From the NCBI GenBank assembly GCA_945861755.1, contig CAMAVQ010000024.1, positions 1-36,707 of the forward strand: a stretch of 36,707 bases of DNA, read 5' to 3'. This stretch comes from Gemmatimonas phototrophica (GTDB lineage: Bacteria; Latescibacterota; UBA2968; UBA8231). A model generated the notes under the pieces. The model was not told the DNA's origin, searched no databases, and worked only from the letters and a program-made list of their open reading frames with translations. Shown here one piece after another: positions 24,858 to 33,419 of this stretch. Both the position numbers and the translations under genes were made by a program. How positions within the stretch are numbered: the first letter of the stretch is position 1; each line of letters starts with the position of its first letter.

Positions 24858-26162
24858 ATGTCCGGACTCAGATCCCAGCTCCCTCTCCTGCTGGGCGGAC
24901 TGGCCATCGAGGCCGCCTGGTGCTGGCTGGTCTGGTTGGGCCCCCTGCAGGCCCAGATCCCCTGGTTCTGGGCCGCCCTGCTGCCGGTCTTTGCCGCTTA
25001 TCTGGCCGCCGCCTGGTGGGTGTGGCGCCGGCCCGCCGGCCCGCTGTGGCCCATCCTCGGCCTGGCCCTGCTCTTCCGCCTGACCCTGCTGGTCAGTGAA
25101 CCCAGCCTCTCGGACGATATCTACCGCTACGTGTGGGACGGCCGCGTGCAGTTGGCCCAGATCAACCCCTATCTGTACGCCCCCGAAGCCCCCGAGGTGG
25201 CCCACCTGCGCGATGGGCTCTACGCGGGTATCAACCACAAAGAAATCTCGACCATCTATCCGCCCCTGGCCCAGTTCTTCTTTCTCCTGGTCTGCGCCCT
25301 CCACCCCGGACTCTTGGCCATGAAAGGAGCCTTGGTCCTGGTCGAACTTGGCCTGGTGCTGCTGCTGGTCCGTATCCTGCGCCAGCGGGGCCAGGATACG
25401 CGCCGGGTACTGCTCTACGCCTGGAATCCCCTGCCGGTGATCGAAGTGGCCGGCAGCGGCCACCTCGATGTGCTGGCGGTGTCCCTGCTGCTCCTGGCGC
25501 TGTACTGGCTTGAAGCGGGGCACCGGCAGGCCGCAGTGTGGGCCGGCGCTGCGGCCCTACTGGCCAAATTCCTGCCGGCCCTGGCTCTGCCCCTGTTCTG
25601 GGGGCGTCTGCGAGGCCATCGCCGGCGCCTGTGGTGGCTGCCGCTGCTGGTGGGGCTGGGCTTTTTGCCCTATGCCGGGGCAGGCAAACAGCTCTTCGCC
25701 GGCCTGCAGGCCTATTTGCTCAAGTGGCGCTTCAACGACGCCTTCTTCTCGCTGGTGTACCAGCTGCTCAAGGACCCGGCCCTGGGCCAGGACGAGGCCG
25801 CCCTGCACCACGCCAAGCTGCTCTGCGCCGCCCTGCTGGGCCTGGTGGTGCTGTGGGCCTGTTGGCGCGGCAGCGACCTGTACCGGGCGGTCTTCGCCAT
25901 CCTGGGCGCTTATCTGTTGCTCACCCCTACCCTGCACCCCTGGTATTTGATGTGGGTGCTGCCCTTCTTCGTGCTCTTCCCGGTGCCGGCCTGGCTCTAC
26001 CTCAGCGGCGCCATCTTCCTTGCCTACAATGTCCTCAGCGTCTATAGTAGCACCGGCCTCTGGGAAGAACGCCCCTGGGTGCTGTGGGCCGAGTTCCTGC
26101 CCTTCTACCTGCTCTTGCTGGGCCTGCCGCTGTATCGCTTCCTGAAGCGCCGCACGCGCTGA
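24858..26162 (+). CDS. Multi-pass membrane glycosyltransferase-like protein (GT87/DUF2029 type)
   Basis: 434 aa with about ten to twelve hydrophobic helices spread over the full length and short charged loops. The first large loop carries SDDIYRYVWDGRVQLAQINP, with the DD pair and NPY element typical of GT-C-fold polyprenyl-phosphate-sugar-dependent mannosyltransferase-like proteins. A conserved NPLPVIEVAGSGHLD segment follows, and LLTPTLHPWYLMW appears later, as in that family. Expected role: transfer of a sugar from a lipid-linked donor to an acceptor on the outer face of the inner membrane. Donor and acceptor are unknown. It starts 1 nt after the NlpC/P60 stop and ends 33 nt before the cytochrome fusion gene. 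Confidence 0.85.
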   Translation: MSGLRSQLPLLLGGLAIEAAWCWLVWLGPLQAQIPWFWAALLPVFAAYLAAAWWVWRRPAGPLWPILGLALLFRLTLLVSEPSLSDDIYRYVWDGRVQLAQINPYLYAPEAPEVAHLRDGLYAGINHKEISTIYPPLAQFFFLLVCALHPGLLAMKGALVLVELGLVLLLVRILRQRGQDTRRVLLYAWNPLPVIEVAGSGHLDVLAVSLLLLALYWLEAGHRQAAVWAGAAALLAKFLPALALPLFWGRLRGHRRRLWWLPLLVGLGFLPYAGAGKQLFAGLQAYLLKWRFNDAFFSLVYQLLKDPALGQDEAALHHAKLLCAALLGLVVLWACWRGSDLYRAVFAILGAYLLLTPTLHPWYLMWVLPFFVLFPVPAWLYLSGAIFLAYNVLSVYSSTGLWEERPWVLWAEFLPFYLLLLGLPLYRFLKRRTR

Positions 26163-26195
26163 AACTTTCACCCCTTTGCGCCGTCTCTATTACGC

Positions 26196-28946
26196 ATGCG
26201 ACTATTGGTGTTTTGCCTCCTCTCGCTGGCCCTCTCCATGCCCGCCTGGCCCCAGGACGCCTTTATCCTTCACACCGGCGACACCCGCTCCTTTCTCGAA
26301 GTGTGCGGCTGCGCCGACGGGCAACTGGGCGGCATTACCCGGCGCGGCACCCTGATCGAGCGACAGCGGGCCAGCGGCGATCCCTTCTTGCTGGTCGACG
26401 CCGGCGGCTTTGTCGACGGTGAGGAGGAACTCGATCACCTCCGGGTGGAGACCTATGCCCGGGCCATGGTGCAACTGGGATACGGGGCCCTCAATCTGGC
26501 CGGCGACGACTTTCACTTTGGCGCTGAGTTTATCACCCAGCTGGCCAGCCAGCTCAACCTGCCCTTGGTCTCCACTAACCTGCGCCAGCCTTTGGCCGGG
26601 GTGGTGCCGCACCTGGTGCTTCCTCTGGGCAAGTGGCAGGTGGGCATTCTGGGCGTGGGCGCGCCCCAATCCGACCACTTCGTCGAACCCGCCCCTGCCC
26701 TCGTCACCCCCATCGCCCAACTGAAGGGCAAGGTCGATTACCTGATCCTGCTCAGCGATCTTGCCGCCGACAACAACAAAACCCTCGCCGCGCGTTTTCC
26801 CCAGCTGGATCTCATCATCAGCCGCCAGGCTCTGCCCCGCCAGGAGGGCTGGCCCGCCCTGGTCGGCTCGGCGCCCCAGGGCACCCGCCTGGGCCGGGTT
26901 AAACTCCGGGCCGACGCCGCCGGCAAACCCGTTTTAGCCAGCGCCGAGGAAGTGCCGGTCAGCGCCGCCCTGCCCGAGGCCGCGGCGATGAAGGCACTGA
27001 TGGCCGCCTTTCAGGACAGTGTGGCCCGCAAGGCTATCTTGCAGACGCCCATGCCCTCGCCCTTTGCCCCTTATGCGCTCGAAGGAGACCCGACCCACAC
27101 CTACGCCGGGGAGGCCGCCTGCCGGCCCTGCCACGCGCAGGAGCACGCCCAGTGGCAAGGCACGTTACACGCCCACGCCTTCGACACCCTGCGCCAGAAG
27201 AACCGCCATTTCTTTCCGCAGTGTGTCACCTGCCACACCACCGGCTTTGGCCTGCCCAGCGGCTTTGCCCTAGCCCAACCCCGCGAAGCCCTGGCCGGGG
27301 TGCAGTGCGAGGTCTGCCACGGCCCAGGCCAACAACACGTCCTGCGCCCGGAGCCGGCCAATATCCGCCGCAACGCCGATGCCGAGTTCTGCCAACACTG
27401 CCACACCCCAACGCAGAGTCCAAAGTTTACCTTTGCCGAATACCTGGCCAAGATCGACCACCGCGCCGCGCCCCAACCCCTCGGACAGGTGTTGCACCAG
27501 CACCTCCAACAGCAGGGCAAGGCCGAACTGGAACTCTTTGTGATGAGCCTATGCCCCTATGGTATGGAAGCCGAGCAGGCCTTGCTGCCCCTGCTCGAAG
27601 GTTTCGGGGACCAGGTGCATCTAACCGTTTACTACATCGCCAATGAGCAGGACCAGGCCAAACCCCGGCCCGTACAGGCCCGTCCCCAGGAGCGGGCCGG
27701 CTGCGCCGGCCAAGCGTCCTCGGGCAATGGGCCCTTTGCCAGCCTGCATGGCCAGCCCGAGATCGACGAGGGCCGGCGGCAGTTGATCGCCCGCCAAGAT
27801 TTCCCCCAGCGCTACCTGCCCTATCTGCTCTGCCGCAGCCGCCAGGGCCCCGGCGGGGACTGGCAGGCCTGCGCCGTGGCCGCCGGCCTCGACCCCGAAG
27901 TCCTGCAACAAGAGGCCGCCGGCCCCCGGGGTGAGCAACTCTTCCGCGAGAATATCCGGCTGGCCAATTCCCTGGGCATCGACCTGTCGCCCACCCTGCT
28001 GATCGACGGGGAGGAGTTCAAGCGCGAGTTCGCGCCCCTGCCCCTGGCCCGCCGCCTCTGCCGCGACCGGCCCGAGAGTCCATTATGTCGCGAACTGCCC
28101 GCCTGCGGCAGCGACACCGACTGCGCCCCACCCCCTGGGAAAGGCGCCCTTTGCCGCGATCCCAACACGCCGCAGGCCCACTGCGACTACTACGAGCCGG
28201 TGCCCTTCTCACTGCAGGTGCTCAACAGCGCCACCTGCGAGGTCTGCAATACCGGGATTTTCCTGGCTTCCACCCTCGAACTCTTTCCCCAGGCCCAGAT
28301 CAGCGCCCACCGGCTGGAGACCCCCGAGGGCCAGCGGCTGGCCGGGCAATATGGCATCCAGATCTTTCCTGCCTATATTTTTAGCGCGGACTTCGCCCGC
28401 GATCCCCGTTTTGCGCGGGTGCGCCACCTGCTCGATAAAAAGGGCGAGGCTTATCTGTTGACTCCCCGCCTGGTCGGTGCCTCCCTGTGGCACCAGCGGC
28501 CCTCCAGGCCTGGGCAGTTGGAAATTTTCGCGCCGGCCTGGAATTCGGACGCGGAAATGGCATTGCTATATAATTGGCCCGCAGATCCGGCCGGCCTTCA
28601 CCTCCGCCTGCTCCAGCACGGCGCCGAGCCGGGCGGCGAAGAACTAGCAGTGCGGGCCTGCCTGGGGGCCGGGCAGCCCGGGCGCTATCCGGCCTACGCC
28701 ACTGCACGCGATTCGGCCGCCAGTTGGCGCGCCGCCGCCGCCCTGGCCGGGGCTGACCTAGGCGCCCTAGCCGCCTGCCTGGAACAAGGGCGGGGCCGGC
28801 AACTGCTGGGTGAGGCCGCCGCCCTGGCCGATTCCCTGGAACTGGAACCGGGCACGATCTCGGCCCTGCTCGATAACCGCGTGCTCTTGCGCCGCGCCCG
28901 TCCCGAGGATTTTTGGCCCCTGTGGAAGAAAGGAACCGGACCTTGA
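26196..28946 (+). CDS. Periplasmic fusion: degenerate metallophosphatase, tetraheme cytochrome c, thioredoxin-fold domains
   Basis: 916 aa with a signal peptide (MRLLVFCLLSLALSMPAWP). Residues about 23-270 resemble the UshA/5'-nucleotidase metallophosphatase fold with a CGC pair (37-39) and GGITRRGTLI, but the usual metal-binding His/Asn residues (GNHE, GGHTH) are not seen, so phosphatase activity is doubtful. Residues about 295-410 hold four CxxCH heme motifs at 309, 343, 371 and 399, as in cytochrome c554-type proteins. A DsbA/GILT-like domain starts near 448 with CPYG (453-456) and a Cys-rich continuation. A second thiol domain near 670-790 has CEVC (681-684, no His, so not a heme site). 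A helical tail follows. Probable periplasmic redox role joining heme electron transfer to thiol chemistry; that role is inference. Confidence 0.8.
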   Translation: MRLLVFCLLSLALSMPAWPQDAFILHTGDTRSFLEVCGCADGQLGGITRRGTLIERQRASGDPFLLVDAGGFVDGEEELDHLRVETYARAMVQLGYGALNLAGDDFHFGAEFITQLASQLNLPLVSTNLRQPLAGVVPHLVLPLGKWQVGILGVGAPQSDHFVEPAPALVTPIAQLKGKVDYLILLSDLAADNNKTLAARFPQLDLIISRQALPRQEGWPALVGSAPQGTRLGRVKLRADAAGKPVLASAEEVPVSAALPEAAAMKALMAAFQDSVARKAILQTPMPSPFAPYALEGDPTHTYAGEAACRPCHAQEHAQWQGTLHAHAFDTLRQKNRHFFPQCVTCHTTGFGLPSGFALAQPREALAGVQCEVCHGPGQQHVLRPEPANIRRNADAEFCQHCHTPTQSPKFTFAEYLAKIDHRAAPQPLGQVLHQHLQQQGKAELELFVMSLCPYGMEAEQALLPLLEGFGDQVHLTVYYIANEQDQAKPRPVQARPQERAGCAGQASSGNGPFASLHGQPEIDEGRRQLIARQDFPQRYLPYLLCRSRQGPGGDWQACAVAAGLDPEVLQQEAAGPRGEQLFRENIRLANSLGIDLSPTLLIDGEEFKREFAPLPLARRLCRDRPESPLCRELPACGSDTDCAPPPGKGALCRDPNTPQAHCDYYEPVPFSLQVLNSATCEVCNTGIFLASTLELFPQAQISAHRLETPEGQRLAGQYGIQIFPAYIFSADFARDPRFARVRHLLDKKGEAYLLTPRLVGASLWHQRPSRPGQLEIFAPAWNSDAEMALLYNWPADPAGLHLRLLQHGAEPGGEELAVRACLGAGQPGRYPAYATARDSAASWRAAAALAGADLGALAACLEQGRGRQLLGEAAALADSLELEPGTISALLDNRVLLRRARPEDFWPLWKKGTGP

Positions 28947-29458
28947 GGTATTATCTAACCCTGGGTTGGCTGCTGGTGGTTGGCAGTCTGTGGGGTTGCC
29001 TGGAGACGATCCGCCGGCCGGCGCCCGACCGACCCGCAGCGGCCCAGGGGGCAGCCCGGCCGGCTGCGGGAGCGACCCTGCCGGCACAACACCCCGCAGC
29101 GCCGCCCCCGCAGCCGGCTGCCAGGAAACGCGCCGCCACCCCGGGCGCCAAGCAGGTCAACGAATACGCCTACTGGTGCATCGGCAAAGGCCTGTGGCAG
29201 GAGGCCCGGCTGCACCTGGAGCAGGCCGTCCAGCACGACAGTCTGACCGCTAGTTATCACAACAACCTGGCCATCATCTACGAACACTTAGGTCTAGAAG
29301 AGCAGGCCGCTGCCGCCTACCACCAGGCCCAGACCCTCCAGCCTGAGCAGGAGGCGTACCAGGCCAATATCCGGCATTTCGGGGACCGTCAGCGGGCCGC
29401 TCACCCCGACTCGACCGCTCTGCTCCAGACCGACCCCCAGCCCCCCACAGGAGAGTGA
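28943..29458 (+). CDS. TPR-repeat lipoprotein
   Basis: 171 aa from a TTG at 28943 whose last two bases are shared with the preceding TGA stop (TTGA overlap). AAGGAA lies 8-10 nt upstream. The leader RYYLTLGWLLVVGSLWG followed by Cys is a lipobox. A Pro/Ala/Arg-rich linker (about residues 25-65) spans to two TPR-like helix pairs (EYAYWCIGKGLWQEARLHLE and YHNNLAIIYEHLGLEEQAAA). TPRs bind partner proteins, so this may be an envelope scaffold for its neighbours. It ends 2 nt before the ATG of the peptidase-barrel gene. Upstream GTG/TTG alternatives inside the preceding gene are less convincing. Confidence 0.8.
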   Translation: MRYYLTLGWLLVVGSLWGCLETIRRPAPDRPAAAQGAARPAAGATLPAQHPAAPPPQPAARKRAATPGAKQVNEYAYWCIGKGLWQEARLHLEQAVQHDSLTASYHNNLAIIYEHLGLEEQAAAAYHQAQTLQPEQEAYQANIRHFGDRQRAAHPDSTALLQTDPQPPTGE

Positions 29459-29460
29459 GG

Positions 29461-32400
29461 ATGCAGGCACCCATCAAAAGCGCAGGCCCCTTGCTGGCGC
29501 TGCTGGCCTGGATGGCACTGATCGCTGCGCCGGTGTCCGCCCAGGATATCCTCACCACCCAGCTCGACCAGGGCTTTGGGCAGAACAAGGTCCGCTACAA
29601 GGATTTCAAGTGGATGGTGATGGAGAGCCAGCACCTCAACCTCTACTACGAGCCCGAGTTCGCCGACCTGGCCCAGCTCGCCGTCCAGTACCTCGAAGAG
29701 GCGTACATCCACATTAGCCAGGTCATGCACCACGAACTGTCGACCAAACCGCCCATCGTCATCTTTAAATCGCATTACGAGTTCGAGCAGACCAACATCG
29801 TCCAGGACTTCCTGCCTCCCGGCGTCGCCGGCTTTGCCGAGCCGCTGCGCTACCGCATGGTCATTCCCTTCAACGGGGACCTAGACGAATTCCGCAATGT
29901 GCTCACCCACGAATTGATGCACATCTTCCAGTACGACGTCCTCTACAAGGGGCCCATCAAACGCCTCTCCTCCAATCCGCTCAGCTCGCCGCCCACTTGG
30001 ATCATGGAGGGGCTGGCCGAGTACGCCACCGAGGAGATGAGCACCATCGACGAGATGGTGCTGCGCGACGCGGTACTCACCGACGAACTGATCCCGCTCA
30101 AGATCATGGACGCCCAATGGGGCATGGGCAATGTCTTTCTGGCCTACAAGCAGAGCCACAGCCTGATGCAGTACATCGCCACCAATTACGGCCCCGAGAA
30201 GATCAGCCGAATTCTGAGAGCATGGGACAGCCAGAACGACACCGACAAGTTGCTCAAGCGCCTCATCGACCTGGATATGGAAGACCTGGACGAGCGCTGG
30301 TCGGCCCAGCTGCGCAAACACTACTGGCCCCTGCTGCAGAGCCGCGACTACCTCAGTGAGATCGCCCACAAGATCATCAAGACCGAGGATGAGTACGAGA
30401 ACTACAGCAATCCCCGCTGGTCGCTCAGCGGCGACATGCTGGCGGTGCTCTCCACCGACGGGGTCGAGGAACATGTCGATATCATCCGCATCGACGACGG
30501 CAGCCTGGTACACCGGCTCACCAGCCACATGCGCACCGCCGACTTCGACCAGCTCACCTTTGGTTCGGGCACCGTGGCCTGGGCGCCGGACGGCCATACC
30601 ATCGCCTTTGTCGCCAAGAAAGGCCCGCGCGACGTGTTGCTCTTGTGGGATCTCTACGACAAAAAGCTGAAGGAGACCCTGGAGTTCGACGAGTTGGAGG
30701 TTATCGAGTCGCTGGACTGGGCGCCCGACAGCCGAAGGCTGGCCCTGGTGGGCACCGGTGACGGGCAGAGCGACATCTATGTGATGGACGTGGCCAGCCA
30801 CCAGTTGCAGCAGATCACCGGTACCCCGCAGCGCGACGACTACCCCGCCTGGTCTCCCGACGGCAATCGCCTGGCCTACAGCGCCAAGCAACAGGGGCAG
30901 TTCGATATCAAGGTCTACGACTTCCAATCCGGCAAGACCCAGACCCTGATCGACAACCCCACCGATGATATGTGGCCCTTGTGGATGCCCGAGAGCAACA
31001 AGCTGCTCTTCGTCTCCACCCGCGAGGGGATCAACGACCTCTTCCTCTACCATCTCGAAGAGGACATGGAATACCGCCTCACCCGCACCATCAGCGGCAT
31101 CATGACCCCGGCCCTTTCGGCCGATGGCAAACAACTGGTGCTGGTGACCTACTATCACGGCCGGCGCGAACTCTACCGCATGGAGATGCCCTCTTGGCCC
31201 GAAATCAAGAAACGCAGCACCATCCTGGCGGAACGAGCCGCAGGCCGCCCCCTTCCCTTGGCCGATTCGTCCGCCCAGGTGGTCCCCCCGGTTGACACCG
31301 CTGCGGCGCTGATGGCGGTGGCAACCCTGCCCCAGCCGCTGGCGCTGATTGACCAGGCCATCCGCTCACCCAACGCGGTGAAGCTGGCCCAGCTCACGGA
31401 CGCCCTACCAGAAGCCACTGCGGCCGAGCAACCCTTCCCACTCCTGCCGCAGCCGGCCGCAGCGCTGGCCCCCGATCAGACGCCAGCCCCCGCCACAACC
31501 GACAGCACCCGTGCCGATGCCCTGCCCCATCATGCCTACACCCCGGAACTGGAATTTGATGGACTGTCCGTACAGATGGGTTATTTCGACGGCTTTTTCT
31601 CCTCCGTCGCCCAGTTGAGCATGAGCGACCTGCTGGGCAACCACGACCTGTCGATGTCCACCGATTACGTGACCTCGCAGCAGATCGACAACGACTTCAA
31701 CTTCGCCTTCTCTTACACTTACTACGGCCAGCGCCCCACCTACAATGTGGTGCTCTTCAACTGGAACCAGTTCTTCAATGATCGACAGAATCGCCTCTTC
31801 TTCTACCGGGGCACAACCGTGCGCGGCATCGAGCGCAGCCGGCAGAGCGGGCTGCTGGCCAATATCAGCTACCCCCTCGACATCTATCGCCGCCTCGACC
31901 TGAGTTACACCTTTGTCGACGAGCAGAGCCAGCTGGTCTGGCCCACCGATGAGGTTATCGAAAGCTTTGGCACCCATCTCTTCCGCGCCGCCTACGTACA
32001 CGACTCCATCGCCTACGGCCTGCTGGGGCCCACCAGCGGACGGCGCTTCTTCCTGTCGGCAGGGCGCACCCTGACCCCGGTCGAGGGCGATCGCTCCTTC
32101 TCCCATCTAGAGGGGGACTACCGCCACTTCCTGCGCCTGGGACGCTGGTCAGTACTGGGCCTGCGGGCCACCGGCGTCAGCTCCCTGGGCCGCGACGGCC
32201 TGCACTACAACCTGGGCGGGCCGGCCTGGTTTTTGCCCTTCTACAGCGGCTTCAACCTCAACATGGGGCCGCTGCGCGGCTACAGTTTCACCGAGTTCGA
32301 GGGCACCCGGGTGATGCTGATCAACAACGAGGTGCGGGTGCCCTTCATCCGCAATATCACCTTCGGCTGGCCCGGCACCTTTGCCATCCCCGCGGTGGAC

Positions 32401-32658
32401 GGCAGCTTCTTCCTCGATATCGGCACCGCCTGGAACAAGGGGGATACCCTGAAGCTGTGGCCCCTGCACAATCCCCACGATCCCCTGCCACGGGCCGCGG
32501 CAGAGGTGGCGCAGCAGCAGCGCCTGCACGGCAGCGTCGGTTTTGGCCTGCTGGTCTACTTTGTGCTGCCGATGAATTTCGAGTTCGCCAAACAAACCGA
32601 CCTGCGGGGCAACTACTCGGATTACAAATTCCACTTTAGCTTTGGTAAAAGCTTTTGA
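29461..32658 (+). CDS. Peptidase MA / TolB-propeller / outer-membrane barrel fusion
   Basis: 1065 aa from the ATG at 29461, chosen because AGGAGA lies at proper spacing; a GTG at 29455 would abut the SD. The signal peptide ends near AAPVSA. A gluzincin-type peptidase domain carries HELMH (150-154) and the downstream WIMEG glutamate E183 as probable third zinc ligand. About residues 315-575 form WD40/TolB-like propeller blades (NPRWSLSGDMLAV, AWAPDGHTIAFVA, DYPAWSPDGNRLAYSA). A Pro/Ala/Thr-rich linker leads to a C-terminal barrel region from about 690, ending in FHFSFGKSF with the terminal Phe typical of outer-membrane proteins (BamA-like). Likely an outer-membrane-anchored protease facing the periplasm or surface. 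The substrate is unknown. Confidence 0.85.
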   Translation: MQAPIKSAGPLLALLAWMALIAAPVSAQDILTTQLDQGFGQNKVRYKDFKWMVMESQHLNLYYEPEFADLAQLAVQYLEEAYIHISQVMHHELSTKPPIVIFKSHYEFEQTNIVQDFLPPGVAGFAEPLRYRMVIPFNGDLDEFRNVLTHELMHIFQYDVLYKGPIKRLSSNPLSSPPTWIMEGLAEYATEEMSTIDEMVLRDAVLTDELIPLKIMDAQWGMGNVFLAYKQSHSLMQYIATNYGPEKISRILRAWDSQNDTDKLLKRLIDLDMEDLDERWSAQLRKHYWPLLQSRDYLSEIAHKIIKTEDEYENYSNPRWSLSGDMLAVLSTDGVEEHVDIIRIDDGSLVHRLTSHMRTADFDQLTFGSGTVAWAPDGHTIAFVAKKGPRDVLLLWDLYDKKLKETLEFDELEVIESLDWAPDSRRLALVGTGDGQSDIYVMDVASHQLQQITGTPQRDDYPAWSPDGNRLAYSAKQQGQFDIKVYDFQSGKTQTLIDNPTDDMWPLWMPESNKLLFVSTREGINDLFLYHLEEDMEYRLTRTISGIMTPALSADGKQLVLVTYYHGRRELYRMEMPSWPEIKKRSTILAERAAGRPLPLADSSAQVVPPVDTAAALMAVATLPQPLALIDQAIRSPNAVKLAQLTDALPEATAAEQPFPLLPQPAAALAPDQTPAPATTDSTRADALPHHAYTPELEFDGLSVQMGYFDGFFSSVAQLSMSDLLGNHDLSMSTDYVTSQQIDNDFNFAFSYTYYGQRPTYNVVLFNWNQFFNDRQNRLFFYRGTTVRGIERSRQSGLLANISYPLDIYRRLDLSYTFVDEQSQLVWPTDEVIESFGTHLFRAAYVHDSIAYGLLGPTSGRRFFLSAGRTLTPVEGDRSFSHLEGDYRHFLRLGRWSVLGLRATGVSSLGRDGLHYNLGGPAWFLPFYSGFNLNMGPLRGYSFTEFEGTRVMLINNEVRVPFIRNITFGWPGTFAIPAVDGSFFLDIGTAWNKGDTLKLWPLHNPHDPLPRAAAEVAQQQRLHGSVGFGLLVYFVLPMNFEFAKQTDLRGNYSDYKFHFSFGKSF

Positions 32659-33356
32659 AAAAGCGCGCATCCATACTCCTCGTCCTGCTAACCGTTCTGG
32701 CCTCCTGCGCCACTGCGGGCGGCCCCTTCAAGCAGGTGACCTTCCAGGCCCCCTCCCAACCCGATCCGGAATTGCGCCCCTACCTCAAAGGCGTACAGCG
32801 CATCGGCGTGCTCTCCACCACCAATATCGAGCCGCTCAAGGAATTAGATATCGAGAAGGTGATGGACCGGCTGGCCGAAGCCACGGCCCGCGGCCTGGGC
32901 AGTCTGGCAGAAAGAACCGTGGTGGGCCAGGACGAGATCCGCTGGAACTGCAAGGACCTGCGTTTCGACTCCACTGGGGCACTCAGCCCCGAGAGCCGGG
33001 TCGTCCTCCGCGATCAGCTGCCCCTGGATGCCCTGGTCTTGGTGGAACTCAAGTCCCTCAAAGCCCAGGTGACCCCCATGTCGCCCAGTCCGTACGGCGG
33101 CATGACCAGCCAGCCCGGGTTCGATCTGTCGGTGGATCTGCAGGTGACCCTGATCAACCTGCGCACCGGAGAAACCTGGACCCAGCGCGGCGAACCCCGG
33201 CGCAACTGGCAGCCGGTTCAGACGCAGCTCCTCGGCGATGACCAAGCCGAACGCCAACTGCTCCAGGCCCTGGCCGGCCCCCTGAAGAAATTCCTGGACC
33301 GTTTGGCCCCCCCACCCAACCAGCAGGTGCGCCACTTCGACCTGGGTGCAAGATAA
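32655..33356 (+). CDS. Hypothetical lipoprotein
   Basis: 233 aa from a TTG that overlaps the preceding TGA (TTGA), the same arrangement as at 28943. The leader KKRASILLVLLTVLAS followed by Cys is a clear lipobox. The body has a mixed alpha/beta pattern: RIGVLSTTNIEPL, LDALVLVELKSLKAQV, DLSVDLQVTLINLRTGETW. That pattern resembles periplasmic lipoproteins that bind envelope components (a CsgG/LpoB-like look), but I cannot assign a family. It is the last gene of the operon, 4 nt before a shared terminator hairpin. Weak SD, so translation probably depends on coupling to the barrel gene. Confidence 0.75.
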   Translation: MKKRASILLVLLTVLASCATAGGPFKQVTFQAPSQPDPELRPYLKGVQRIGVLSTTNIEPLKELDIEKVMDRLAEATARGLGSLAERTVVGQDEIRWNCKDLRFDSTGALSPESRVVLRDQLPLDALVLVELKSLKAQVTPMSPSPYGGMTSQPGFDLSVDLQVTLINLRTGETWTQRGEPRRNWQPVQTQLLGDDQAERQLLQALAGPLKKFLDRLAPPPNQQVRHFDLGAR

Positions 33357-33359
33357 AAA

Positions 33360-33393
33360 AACCCTCCCGGGGCTTAGGTTGCCCGGGAGGGTT
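33360..33393. terminator. Bidirectional terminator hairpin between convergent genes
   Basis: AACCCTCCCGGG (33360-33371) and CCCGGGAGGGTT (33382-33393) are perfect 12-bp arms around a 10-nt loop. Read on the minus strand the stem runs into a seven-T tract (complement of 33355-33361), so it should terminate the Calx-beta gene well. On the plus strand only two T residues follow, so it may be weaker for the lipoprotein operon. Confidence 0.8.
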
Positions 33394-33419
33394 ATGTTGC
33401 GCCTAAAGGGAAGCGGTGT

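Noticed and set aside
28236-28247. Fifth heme site at CEVC in the 916-aa fusion protein
   Set aside because: The residue after the second Cys is Asn, not His, so it does not fit CxxCH; it is better read as a thiol redox pair.
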